Assembly (NCBI RefSeq): GCF_008124765.1
Contig: NZ_VNHS01000003.1
Span: 496,001-560,000 of the forward strand
Source of the DNA: Paenibacillus methanolicus
GTDB lineage: Bacteria; Bacillota; Bacilli; Paenibacillales; Paenibacillaceae
DNA: 64,000 nucleotides
Direction: 5' to 3'
The notes under the pieces are model-generated. The model had not been told where the DNA came from. It ran no database searches and was given only the letters and a program-made list of their open reading frames with translations. Position numbers and translations under genes: made by a program. Positions 18,177 through 27,361 of the stretch are shown in pieces (within the stretch, counting starts at the first letter, position 1; each line of letters opens with the position of its first letter).

Positions 18177-21100
18177 CTAAGGGAGGATCGCTCTAACCAC
18201 CACATCGTCAAAATAAGCCTTCTGGTTATGGCTAAAAACGCCTATTTTACCGGCAGTAAAGCTGGAGTCCGTCACGGTGACAAAAAGCTGACCGTCTATA
18301 TAAGCCTTTAATACACTGCCATTTACCTCAAAGCTATACGTATGATAATCGCCGGCTGTCGGTGCCGTGGTCAGCGATGTTGATGCAAGCATTGTCTCTA
18401 CTCCATTCTGAAACTTGACGATATTCACTCTTTTGTAGTAGTAATCATAATTCATGACGTAATAGTTTCTCCAATCGACGTACCTTGCGATCAAACCCAT
18501 TCGACTATTCCAGCTATCCACCTTTCCTTTGGCCTCGACCGTGTAATTGGACCATGTGGCGAGTCCCGCATAGGACTTGGTGCCGCCTTTGTCCGCATTA
18601 TCGGAAAGGTAGGCCTTAGAGCTTCCATCCGTTACAACTTTGAACGTTCCCCATAAGGAATCAACCGACCAGTCATTCGCGTTGCCATCTTCAAAATCAT
18701 CTTGAAAATAGTTGCTGCTAGTCGCGGCCGTCACCTCGTTGCTTGCTTCCGAAAGCCGCCCACCCGGGTCGACTGCTTTGACCGAATACCGATAGGTTGT
18801 TGCGATCGTCAGGCCCGTATCCTTATAGTTGTTGACCACTCCATTCACCGTGGCGATTTCTTGTCCGTCGCGATAAATCTTATAGCCCGACACGCCCGTT
18901 TCATCCGAAGACGCATCCCATGCGAGATCCATTTGACTGGAAGAATTCGACACAGCGGACAAGTTTGAAGGGGCGGTAGGAGCCGTTGCGTCGTCATGGC
19001 GGACAAGCACGTTATCGAAGGAAACGTTTCGGCTGGAGCTGGTTATGAGGCCTGCTTTTCCGCCATTATAATCAGAATCTGTGGCGCTGATCGCCAATTG
19101 GCCGTTCAGATACCCTTTCAATGATGTGCCGACGGTTTCAAACCTCAGCTTGTAAGTCGTTCCCGCTTCAACATTTGGAAGTCCGTCCACGGACTGAATC
19201 ACGATATTCTCGTCGTTCTGGCGCTTCTCGATCTTCGCATTGCCGGTGTGTGCATGGTACGTGAATGCATAATAATTGCCGCTATCCGCATACCGCGCGA
19301 TGAGACCGAGGTCTCCACCGTCAGCTTCCTCCTTGACGTCAGCTTCTACCCAATAATCCGTACCGTACGTTGCATCGGCCACGGATATTCCCGATTTTCC
19401 GGACAGATAGTTGGAGGAGTCGCCATCGTGCACGGTGCTCCATTGTCCTTTTAGCGGACTCCAGCCGTTTGCGTTGCCCGCCTCGAAGTTATCCGCATAG
19501 CGTGCATCATACACAAGCTCGAAAGCGAAGCCTTTATCCGTATCAAGTTGGACGAACAAGTCGTTTCCTGCGGCGGTCACGGGGATTTCCTCCAGCCGTA
19601 CACCGTTCGTCGCCAGCTTGTAAGCTTTGTACGCTGCCGGCAGGAGTGTCGTCTTCAATTGGAATTCCATTGTCCCTTTTTTGGCAAGTGTCGGCAATTT
19701 CCCTCTTACATAGGTCCGCTTTCTGCTATCGACAGGATCTTGAATCGTATCTTCCCCTGTCGCCGCTGTATCGGTTGTATGGATGACCAATATTCTCTCG
19801 CTTTTGTCGAGCGTTTGATCATCAAGCGCAGCTGCGGATACGGTTCCTTTATCCACGCTTGCCTTCACGGATACAGGACCCAGCTCGAATACGTTGTTAT
19901 TCAGCGTTCCTGCAGCTCCGATCACGTAAGGGGTATTGATTAGGTACGTATTTAAATTAAGATCGAAAATAAGCTCACCCGTGTCCGAAACCAGCTTGTT
20001 TTGATTCAGATTAGCGAGCATGCTGGTTTTCAGATCGACATCATCGATGGCATTGATAAACGTCTCCGCAACCTGCTTTAAGGTCATGCTATTCGTAATG
20101 GTAATCTTATTCTGGGCAGGAATATTACCGCTTGCGATTTGCTCCGGCGTAAGCTCAGGCGTGATTTTATAAATGGCATACGGTTCTCCGGGCTTATCTG
20201 CGTACACGGTAACCATCTTGAACAGATGCGGAATGTACATCCGATTAATCTCTCTATCTTCATTCTCCGTCGATGCCGCACTCGTTTTGACCGATGTCTT
20301 ATCCCTGACAATGACGAATCTAGGCTCGCCTGCCGTGATGCGACCTTTACGGAAAACAAGGTTGCTTTGATATTCGGACATCGTTACCAAGGTATCTGTT
20401 AGCGTATCGAATGAGGTAAACCCGCCCAAAGTTGCACTTTGTTGCGTAGCCTCTTTTACACGGGACACATATTGAAACCTGTTTACCATATCCCAGCCAT
20501 TGTAGGCGCCGGTCGCGGCCGTGATCAATCCAAGGTCGTCTCTTCCTTTAGTCGGAAACTCCTGATTATACTCCGTTAAGGCAAAAGGCTTCTGGTACAG
20601 CTGCCCAAGCGCAAGACCGGGAATATAATTTTTAAATATCGTCCCCCCATATTGCGGCACATAATTAGCTGCCGATTCCGGAGCAAATATCATACTGTAA
20701 CGAGGATGTGACGCCGGGGTAAACGAGAATGATGCTCCCCTTCCATCCACAATCCCATTATATAAGTGTGTTTCATGAACATCTGTCTGCGTGCGCCAGT
20801 AGTTGGCCAACGAATCATTGATGTAGTTCATTCCTCCGATGGGCGCCTTGACGCCAATGACATCTTTTAGGAAACTTTTCATTTCATTATGGGAAGATAC
20901 CGTTTTTTCTGTGAAGTACTCGGCAAGATCATTACGAATATTCGCAGGTGCACTCCAAAACAAATTTGGAAATGTTGTGACAGTAGGACGTCCTTTACCG
21001 GCCAGAAAGGTATTAAAGTCTGTAAGTAACCACTCTTTTACATTTGCGTTTGAGAAGTTGGCATTATACAATATTGATTCGTTCATGGGAGACACGCCCA

Positions 21101-21815
21101 TCAAGATCGGATCATCCTTCAAGGCAAATCCGGTGTATGGATTAACATGAGTAAGCAATTGCTGTGCGAATGATTGCCAAAGCGCTTTTCCGTCCGGAAA
21201 AAGCGTTGCCATATATTTGGCTCCGAATGAGCCGTATTGGCTTAAGCTGGGTACGCCTGAAAAATCCGCATAGGCCAGAATGTCGATATCGACATAAATG
21301 CCTCGCTCCTTCAGCAAATAAATGAAGTACTCGAAATTATCCAGTTTGACTGGATCCAATTCAACCGTGGTGGATGTAGGTTTCTTCATAAGTCCTTTTG
21401 CCCAGTCAACATTTTCGTCAATGGCATGAAATCGCGCCGCATTATAACCCATAGCAGCAACCCGGTCGGCGATGATAACCATTTCCTCCTTGGTTGGGTC
21501 CGTACCATAGCTGCCGACAAGATTGGTACCGTAGAATTTTACTTTTTTATTGGGCTCATCCGTAAAATAATAATCGCCATCCGCATCAATCTTTACGAAG
21601 CCTTTGTCTCCAGCCGGGGTTGGATTCATATCGGACAAGTCGAGCGCACTTCCGGGAGCTACCGCCAATGTCGTATCAATCGCTTTCCATGTGCTGTCGG
21701 CAACTATGGGAGCTGCACTTGCGGTAAGGTCCGACGTACCTGCAGCCCCTAATAATTGCAGGAGTAACGCACTAACCAGCGGAACCGAAACCTTCGTAAT
21801 CGTTCCTTTTCTCAT
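18177..21815 (-). CDS. Secreted multidomain clan GH-A glycoside hydrolase (1212 aa)
   Basis: A Sec signal peptide (about 1-35, VSVPLVSALLLQLLGAAG then ASAAP) is followed by a catalytic region of about 700 residues. Glu246 in GVSPMNES and Glu415 in PFALTEYNQ fit the acid/base and nucleophile of a clan GH-A (GH5-like) barrel. A beta-rich part of unassigned type follows. The C-terminus has a LamG/DUF1080-like beta-sandwich (from NFEAGNANGWSPLKGQWSTV), a fibronectin type III domain (TAPTAPSNLSAVSN to AVDPGGRLSEASNEV) and a second sandwich (FQDDFEDGNANDWSVDSLWG). The start is well supported by AGGAGG eight bases upstream. A paralogue lies immediately upstream. It is transcribed from the second copy of the regulated promoter. 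The GH family number and substrate are not assignable by eye. Confidence 0.85.
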   Translation of the reverse strand: MRKGTITKVSVPLVSALLLQLLGAAGTSDLTASAAPIVADSTWKAIDTTLAVAPGSALDLSDMNPTPAGDKGFVKIDADGDYYFTDEPNKKVKFYGTNLVGSYGTDPTKEEMVIIADRVAAMGYNAARFHAIDENVDWAKGLMKKPTSTTVELDPVKLDNFEYFIYLLKERGIYVDIDILAYADFSGVPSLSQYGSFGAKYMATLFPDGKALWQSFAQQLLTHVNPYTGFALKDDPILMGVSPMNESILYNANFSNANVKEWLLTDFNTFLAGKGRPTVTTFPNLFWSAPANIRNDLAEYFTEKTVSSHNEMKSFLKDVIGVKAPIGGMNYINDSLANYWRTQTDVHETHLYNGIVDGRGASFSFTPASHPRYSMIFAPESAANYVPQYGGTIFKNYIPGLALGQLYQKPFALTEYNQEFPTKGRDDLGLITAATGAYNGWDMVNRFQYVSRVKEATQQSATLGGFTSFDTLTDTLVTMSEYQSNLVFRKGRITAGEPRFVIVRDKTSVKTSAASTENEDREINRMYIPHLFKMVTVYADKPGEPYAIYKITPELTPEQIASGNIPAQNKITITNSMTLKQVAETFINAIDDVDLKTSMLANLNQNKLVSDTGELIFDLNLNTYLINTPYVIGAAGTLNNNVFELGPVSVKASVDKGTVSAAALDDQTLDKSERILVIHTTDTAATGEDTIQDPVDSRKRTYVRGKLPTLAKKGTMEFQLKTTLLPAAYKAYKLATNGVRLEEIPVTAAGNDLFVQLDTDKGFAFELVYDARYADNFEAGNANGWSPLKGQWSTVHDGDSSNYLSGKSGISVADATYGTDYWVEADVKEEADGGDLGLIARYADSGNYYAFTYHAHTGNAKIEKRQNDENIVIQSVDGLPNVEAGTTYKLRFETVGTSLKGYLNGQLAISATDSDYNGGKAGLITSSSRNVSFDNVLVRHDDATAPTAPSNLSAVSNSSSQMDLAWDASSDETGVSGYKIYRDGQEIATVNGVVNNYKDTGLTIATTYRYSVKAVDPGGRLSEASNEVTAATSSNYFQDDFEDGNANDWSVDSLWGTFKVVTDGSSKAYLSDNADKGGTKSYAGLATWSNYTVEAKGKVDSWNSRMGLIARYVDWRNYYVMNYDYYYKRVNIVKFQNGVETMLASTSLTTAPTAGDYHTYSFEVNGSVLKAYIDGQLFVTVTDSSFTAGKIGVFSHNQKAYFDDVVVRAILP

Positions 21816-21936
21816 TCTTCAATCCTCCTGTGCACTTTTATTACAACCCATGCATGCTTTCTCGGCAGCGTCGCCGATCTGTGCGACATCCCCCCCATAA
21901 CCTGCGGTAGCAAAACCGATTCGGAAGCGTAAATTT

Positions 21937-21998
21937 ACTATACGTTTTGTAAGCGCTTATAAAAATATCACCATTTTTGTTTTGATACCTGCATTTTG
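21937..21998 (-). promoter_or_regulatory. Regulated promoter of the 1212-aa hydrolase gene
   Basis: Same layout as at 14499: half-sites 20 bp apart (CAT at 21972-21974 and 21992-21994), -35 TTTTTA (21960-21965), 17 bp, -10 TATAGT (21937-21942). TGTAAGCGCTTATA (21948-21961) in the spacer is a cre-like box with one mismatch. Outside the core the sequence differs from the other copies, so conservation is confined to the regulatory elements. A small hairpin, GCCTTG/CAAGGC (22002-22017), lies just upstream and may end the preceding transcript. Confidence 0.75.
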
Positions 21999-22103
21999 GA
22001 TGCCTTGTCAGCAAGGCTGGCCTTTGGCACCCTTTGTCGGATCCGTTTCGAACAGGTTGAAATGAGCAAGGTTCTGCCGTGAGCTTCTTGGCATCCTGCC
22101 GCA

Positions 22104-25100
22104 TCATTGGGGCTCGAATTTGACCGCATCCGCAATCACGAATCCGTTGGTCCCTGTATTGCTGATGACTACATTTCCGGTTGTCCCGGGATTGAACTGA
22201 TAACTCCCTAGGAAGTTCCATTGCCCTCCGTTAAGCTGCTGATTGACGGTTATACTGGCCTGGCCGCCCGCGTGGTTGACCTTAACCGGGACATTGGTGG
22301 CTCGGGTCGTACCATCGCTCCAATACAGGAACACCTTATAGGTGCCTGCCGCTCCAATGTAAGGCGTATAGGTGACGCTGCTGGATCCCTTCGCTGTATT
22401 GTCGTCATGCAGATAGTCCGCACCAATTCTTTGGCTGCTGAACGAACTTGGTGTCCATGCCCCTGTGATCGTTACGCCTGTTGAATCCGTGTTATCCATG
22501 ATGATGGTCCTCTTGACAAATTTGACTGCATCGGCAATAACGAATCCGCCAGTCCCTGTATTGCTAATGACGACGCTCCCCGATGTACCGGCGTTGAACT
22601 GGAAATTACCGATTTTATTCCACTTTCCTCCGTCTACCTGCTGGTTGACATATTCAGTGGTTGGCCCCCCTGCGTGATTGACGGTTACGGGTACGTTGTT
22701 TGCTCGGGTCACACCTTCGTTCCACCACAAGTACACATCATAAGAGCCTGCCGATAACATGTTAGGTGTATACGTGATGCTGCTGGATCCCTTCGCCGTA
22801 TTTCCGTCATGCAGATAGTCCGCCCCAAACTTTTGGCTGCTTAGCGTGCTGGACGTCCATGTCCCTACGGTTGTCGCATCACTGTTATCCATCAGGATCG
22901 TCGTACCGTAGTCGAGCTCAAAGGCAAAGCCTTTGTCCGTATCCAGCGTAACCGACAGCACCGGACCGTTCACGGTCACCGGGATTTCCTCCAGGCGCGT
23001 ACCATTCAGCCCAAGCTTATACGCTTTGAATCCGCTGGCCGGTTTAGTCGTCGTTAACGCGAACTGAGCCGTTTGCTTCTTGACCAGCGTAGGCAGATCG
23101 CCTTTGTAATACTTGGTTTCACCGTTCGCCAGATTAACATAAGCCTCGCCGGTAGCCGCTACATCGGTTTTATAGATAAGCACCATGCGTTCGCTGTCCT
23201 TCAGTTCCTTTCCGTCCAATGAGGACGCAAAAAAAGTACCTTTGTAGACATCGCCGGTCACGGTCGCTTGCCCGAGCGCAAACGTGTGATTATTCATCGT
23301 TCCCGCCGCGGCAATCGCTTTCGGCGTGTTCACGAAGTAGGTGTCCAGGTTGAGATCAAAGGTTAACTCCCCGGTGTCGGACAGCAGCTTATTCTCATTC
23401 AAGGCCGCTAGCAATTGCGTCTTCTTGTTCACATCGTCCAACGAATTGATGAACAGCTCAGCCATCTGCCTGTTCGTCAAGGAAGACGAAATCGTCAGCT
23501 TGTTGGCTGCCGGTAGGTTGCCGCTGGCGATCTGCTGCGGTGTGACGTCCGGCGTAATTTTGTACACAGACAATGGTTCATTCGGTTTATCTGCATACAC
23601 GGACACGGTCTTGAACAAATGCGGAATGTACATCATGTTCGAAATATAGGCGTTGGGTTCGGAGGCTGCGCCTTTGCTGCGGGCCCCTGTGCGATCCCAT
23701 ACGAACACGAATTTCGGGCTTGCTGCCTGAACCGCCCCATTGCGGAATAAGAGCGCCGCTTCCGTCTCCGACATAATGGCAAGCGGATCATTCGCAATCG
23801 AGAACTCCTCAGGGGCACCCAGTCTTCGAATGTTATACGCATCCCCGATATCCCGTCCGAAGGAGAAGCGGTTCATCATGTCCCAGCCATGATAAGCCCC
23901 GGTTGCGCCAATGAAAATCCCAAGGTCTTCACGCCCTTTGACAGGCTGGGTATCCTGAAACTCGGTCAGCAGGAATGGTTTGGCATACGGCTGCCTTAAA
24001 GACAGCGCAGGATAGTACGAAATAAAATGGCTGTCCATCGCCCACTCCTTCGGATAATTGGCAGCTGTAGCGCTATTGAACGCCATGCTAAGACGAGGCT
24101 CCCTCAGCGGATGATACTGGTAACCGCCCTTCCCATCCGGATCGGTAAATCTTTTGTTTGAAAATTGGTAATACGAATGCATTTCAAACACATCGGAAGC
24201 TTGATCGCGCCAATAGTTCACATTCGGGCTGTTTAGGTAATTCAATCCGCCAATAGGCGCTTTAATGCCGAGTTGATTCTTTAAATACGCTCTCATCGCA
24301 TTAGAGACCGTAATGGTTTTATCGGAATAATATGCACTAAGTTGGTCCTTAAAGTCCCCCCATGCATCCCAATAGCTGGTAATACTAGTACTTGGCGGAA
24401 AGCTAGTGATAGGCGGTTTCCCTTGTGAGGCCAGGTACTGGTTGAAATCTTGAAGCATGTAATCGCGCAAATCCTGCTTCATGACTGTGTCCTTAAAGCT
24501 CATATTCGGGAGTAAGGCTTCATTCCACGGGCTGACACCGATCAGAACGGGATCATTCTTCAAAGGGAGTCCTGTATACGGGTTCACATGTGATAGCCAC
24601 GTGTCGGCAATCGCCTTCCACATATCCAACGCAGCCGGGATTATCGGAAGCAAATACGGCGAATTATACCCCTCAGCATATTGGCCAAGCCCCGGTATAT
24701 TTTTAAAATCATACAGGTGGAACAGATCGATCGCCACATAAATGCCCTTGGACTTCAGCTTCGCAATAAAATACTCCAATCGATCCAGTTTATCCGGATT
24801 CAACTGGGGCGTTGTCGATCCATTCTGGACGAAAATGCCCTGCGACCAGCTTACCATGGCATCGGCCGGATGGATCCGCACCACGTTGTAGCCTAACCGT
24901 GCGAGCCGGTCTACGGTTTTATCCGCATCCTCCTGGGAGCCGTAGTACATATTCCAGGTTACATTGGCTCCGTATAACTTCACCTTTTTGTTCGGTGCCA
25001 GCTCGAAGGTGTAGTCTCCGTCAGCTCCTTGTTGGATAAAACCGTACTTTCCTGCCGGTGCATCATTCATGCCGGATAAATCCAGGGCGCTGCCGGAAAC

Positions 25101-25253
25101 CGTTATCGGCTGCGTTGTATCGATAGAATTCCATCCTTCATCTGCCTGAGCAGTTGGGGTTTGGCCCAAGAACCCGCCGACGCCAATCACAGAGAGCATC
25201 ATGGTCAAGATAACGAAAGAGGTCCAGCCCTTACGGATCGATGCAACCATCAT
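22104..25253 (-). CDS. Secreted clan GH-A glycoside hydrolase with two golvesin/xanthan-lyase-type C-terminal modules
   Basis: A 1049-residue paralogue of the 1212-aa enzyme. Start ATG 25253 (GGAGGAG upstream) gives MMVASIRKG and a signal peptide ending near QTPTAQA. The catalytic half shares SALDLSGMN, KVKLYGANVTW and HVNPYTGLPLKNDPVLIG with its paralogue. Glu245 in GVSPWNEALL and Glu431 in PFLLTEFQD are the expected acid/base and nucleophile. The C-terminus differs: two tandem ~115-residue copies beginning MDNSDATTVGTWT and MDNTDSTGVTITGAWT, each with ADYLHD and GFVIADAVKF. These are golvesin/xanthan lyase-type carbohydrate-binding-like domains. It is third in the oxidoreductase-GH97 operon. 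Confidence 0.85.
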   Translation of the reverse strand: MMVASIRKGWTSFVILTMMLSVIGVGGFLGQTPTAQADEGWNSIDTTQPITVSGSALDLSGMNDAPAGKYGFIQQGADGDYTFELAPNKKVKLYGANVTWNMYYGSQEDADKTVDRLARLGYNVVRIHPADAMVSWSQGIFVQNGSTTPQLNPDKLDRLEYFIAKLKSKGIYVAIDLFHLYDFKNIPGLGQYAEGYNSPYLLPIIPAALDMWKAIADTWLSHVNPYTGLPLKNDPVLIGVSPWNEALLPNMSFKDTVMKQDLRDYMLQDFNQYLASQGKPPITSFPPSTSITSYWDAWGDFKDQLSAYYSDKTITVSNAMRAYLKNQLGIKAPIGGLNYLNSPNVNYWRDQASDVFEMHSYYQFSNKRFTDPDGKGGYQYHPLREPRLSMAFNSATAANYPKEWAMDSHFISYYPALSLRQPYAKPFLLTEFQDTQPVKGREDLGIFIGATGAYHGWDMMNRFSFGRDIGDAYNIRRLGAPEEFSIANDPLAIMSETEAALLFRNGAVQAASPKFVFVWDRTGARSKGAASEPNAYISNMMYIPHLFKTVSVYADKPNEPLSVYKITPDVTPQQIASGNLPAANKLTISSSLTNRQMAELFINSLDDVNKKTQLLAALNENKLLSDTGELTFDLNLDTYFVNTPKAIAAAGTMNNHTFALGQATVTGDVYKGTFFASSLDGKELKDSERMVLIYKTDVAATGEAYVNLANGETKYYKGDLPTLVKKQTAQFALTTTKPASGFKAYKLGLNGTRLEEIPVTVNGPVLSVTLDTDKGFAFELDYGTTILMDNSDATTVGTWTSSTLSSQKFGADYLHDGNTAKGSSSITYTPNMLSAGSYDVYLWWNEGVTRANNVPVTVNHAGGPTTEYVNQQVDGGKWNKIGNFQFNAGTSGSVVISNTGTGGFVIADAVKFVKRTIIMDNTDSTGVTITGAWTPSSFSSQRIGADYLHDDNTAKGSSSVTYTPYIGAAGTYKVFLYWSDGTTRATNVPVKVNHAGGQASITVNQQLNGGQWNFLGSYQFNPGTTGNVVISNTGTNGFVIADAVKFEPQ

Positions 25254-25365
25254 CAATTCGCTCCTCCATATCGAAATTACAGTCGGTCGATCCCTCCATT
25301 TCTCCAATAGCACAGTGCCGGGCTTTCGGGCCCGTGATTTTTACTTGAGCACGAACAATCGGCTT

Positions 25366-25430
25366 CTACAGCTTGATTACGACTTCAGCGGACATCCCCC
25401 CTTTCACAGTCGAGGTATAACGAATGGTTA
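25366..25430 (-). pseudogene. Possible remnant of a GH2 C-terminal domain
   Basis: In a different frame from GH97, the bases just after its stop encode VTIRYTSTVKGGMSAEVVIK ending at a stop at 25366. This resembles GTIRCIANVNGGMTAEAIIQ near the end of the GH2 protein encoded from 8445. It has no start or ribosome binding site of its own. It may be the tail of a former GH2 gene left after a deletion that joined GH97 here. Based on about 20 residues only, so weak. Confidence 0.3.
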
Positions 25431-27287
25431 CGTCGGACGAAATACGGCGACATATCCGCCGCAAGGCAGCAGATTTGCCCGTAAGCCGGACTCTCTTGGG
25501 CGGATCAACCGCTCCTCCCGCAAGAACGCCGCAGGGCCTGCATCCGACAGGCATACAGCCAAGCAGCTCGCTTCCTGATTCAGAAACGGCAACGACTCCC
25601 ACGCCAGCGCAATCGGCTCGTCGGTGCCATTCAGCACCGCCAGGTACCACGTATCGTCCAGCCTTCTCGCCATCACGGCCAATTCGCCGATCCGACTCTC
25701 CGGCAGTACAATCGTCTCGTGCCAGACGGTTGGCAGCGCACGGATGATATCAAGCGCAGGACGGCAGGAAGGCTCGTGCAGCAGATATTCCGGGTGCTCC
25801 GCAATCACCTGCAGCGGCGACGTAAATAGAATGCCGGTGGCAAGCTGGTGCGCATAGGTCGTGGGGCCCCGATTGGAGAAGCCGATCGGGGTGTAGTCTC
25901 CGTGTCCTGCCAGGAAGCGGGTGAACGGCAGCGCCGCATTATGGCTTGCGGTGATCGGCCCTTCGCTCATCCTGTTGAGCTCAAGCCCCCGAATGCCCTC
26001 CCTGCTGATTTCATTCGGATACGTCCGGGATTCGCCGGTGGGCTTGGAGATGCCATGGAAGTTGACCATAAGCTTCCGTTCCGCTGCCATCCGAAGCGCG
26101 GCGATCTCGAACGCAATCGAACCGAGATCCTCGCAATCGATAAAATCAATTTTGAACCCCGCAACGCCGGCGGCCTTTACTTGATCCATGAATTCGCGCA
26201 TAACACGGTACTCATCCTGCGGATGATTCAGCTCCGTGGAGCGCTTCCAGACGAAGACACCGACGTTTTTGCCACCGGCATAATCAGTCAATTCCTTCAG
26301 TGCCCTCCACTTGTCTTCCCACAGTTCCCAGCCTTCATCCACCGTGGTGAACTCATACCCAAGCGCCTCCGCATGCTCGACCATCGCTTTCTCTTCCTGA
26401 AAGTTGCCCGTTCCCCTGCTCCACCAGCGCCAGACGGAGCGGCCAGGGCGAATATATGCCGTGTCCGCGAACAGCGTCGGATCAGGCGGCGGGTTCAAAT
26501 TCGTCAGCAGGTCGCTATTGACCAGTCCGTTCAGATCCTTCGCAAGCATGGTTACGCGCCAAGGCGTCGTCACGTCACCTACGAGCCGAAAGCCGTTCGT
26601 CCCCTCCGTGAAGTGGGCTTTGACAATCCCGCCTCCTGCCGCCTCAAGCCGCATGCCGCTGTACGCATATAGCGCTGCCTCGCAAATCACGGCATAACCG
26701 AGAGCTTCAGGCAATTCAACAACAAGCGGCGTCCCTTGAATAGACCCCTGCGAAGAAACATGGTGCAGCGCATCGGTCGTTACGGCGATCCATTCCCCGG
26801 CATAACTCTTCAGCTTCCACTCATTGTTCCGCTCGAACATCCATGCCTTTGCCGCTGCGGGAAGCTGCCAGGAGGTGCTCTCCCCTTGAACGGTAGTCGG
26901 CCCCGCTCCCGGAATGATGTAGCGAAGCGCAAAGCCATCCTCATAAGCGCGTGCCTGTACCGTGTACGCTCTGCCTGATGCCGAGTGAATCACGGGCAAC
27001 TGCAGCTCACGCCCTTCATGGACGGCTTCGCCGTGAACGCCGCGAGTCGGATATGTTTCGAATCGATCGGCCTGCGCCGCATCACCGAACGAAACGCCTT
27101 GGCCAAGATCATGTCCGTCTATCGTGACGCCAAGATCGGAAGCGGCAATGACCGTCCTGCCATGAAACGTCACCGCATATTGCAGCCTGCCACGTTCATT
27201 TATCGTGATATCCCCTACAACGGCGCCTTTAGGGCTTTGCAGCTGACAATGCGCCGCCGGCGAAGTGGATTTCCTCTGCATGTTCAT
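25428..27287 (-). CDS. Glycoside hydrolase family 97
   Basis: A 619-residue protein without a signal peptide. It has an N-terminal beta-super-sandwich with SPKGAVVGDITINERGRLQY, a central (beta/alpha)8 barrel with SVWRWWSRGTGNFQEEKAMV and TTVDEGWELWEDKW, and a C-terminal beta domain ending LLPCGGYVAVFRPT. The barrel has KIDF with Asp381. In GH97 an Asp at this place marks the retaining alpha-galactosidase-type branch; the inverting alpha-glucosidase branch lacks it. Downstream, VNFHGISKPTGE, YPNEISREGIRGLE and NAALPFTRFLAGHGDYTP are classic GH97. AAGGAG lies just upstream of the ATG. It is second in the operon, 74 bases after the oxidoreductase gene. Absence of a signal suggests intracellular action, although many GH97 enzymes are periplasmic in Bacteroidetes. 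Confidence 0.9.
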   Translation of the reverse strand: MNMQRKSTSPAAHCQLQSPKGAVVGDITINERGRLQYAVTFHGRTVIAASDLGVTIDGHDLGQGVSFGDAAQADRFETYPTRGVHGEAVHEGRELQLPVIHSASGRAYTVQARAYEDGFALRYIIPGAGPTTVQGESTSWQLPAAAKAWMFERNNEWKLKSYAGEWIAVTTDALHHVSSQGSIQGTPLVVELPEALGYAVICEAALYAYSGMRLEAAGGGIVKAHFTEGTNGFRLVGDVTTPWRVTMLAKDLNGLVNSDLLTNLNPPPDPTLFADTAYIRPGRSVWRWWSRGTGNFQEEKAMVEHAEALGYEFTTVDEGWELWEDKWRALKELTDYAGGKNVGVFVWKRSTELNHPQDEYRVMREFMDQVKAAGVAGFKIDFIDCEDLGSIAFEIAALRMAAERKLMVNFHGISKPTGESRTYPNEISREGIRGLELNRMSEGPITASHNAALPFTRFLAGHGDYTPIGFSNRGPTTYAHQLATGILFTSPLQVIAEHPEYLLHEPSCRPALDIIRALPTVWHETIVLPESRIGELAVMARRLDDTWYLAVLNGTDEPIALAWESLPFLNQEASCLAVCLSDAGPAAFLREERLIRPRESGLRANLLPCGGYVAVFRPT

Positions 27288-27307
27288 TTGGCTCCTTATG
27301 GTGTATT

Positions 27308-27351
27308 AAAAAAAGATCGCGGGCGAAGGCCAATTCAGCTACTTCACCCAC
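27308..27351 (-). terminator. Terminator/attenuator after the FAD oxidoreductase gene
   Basis: On the minus strand GTGGGTGAAG pairs with CTTCGCCCGC (10 bp including two G-T pairs; 27342-27351 with 27319-27328), followed by GATC and seven T residues (27308-27314). GH97 expression probably relies on partial read-through. Confidence 0.65.
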
Positions 27352-27361
27352 GAATCTCCAG

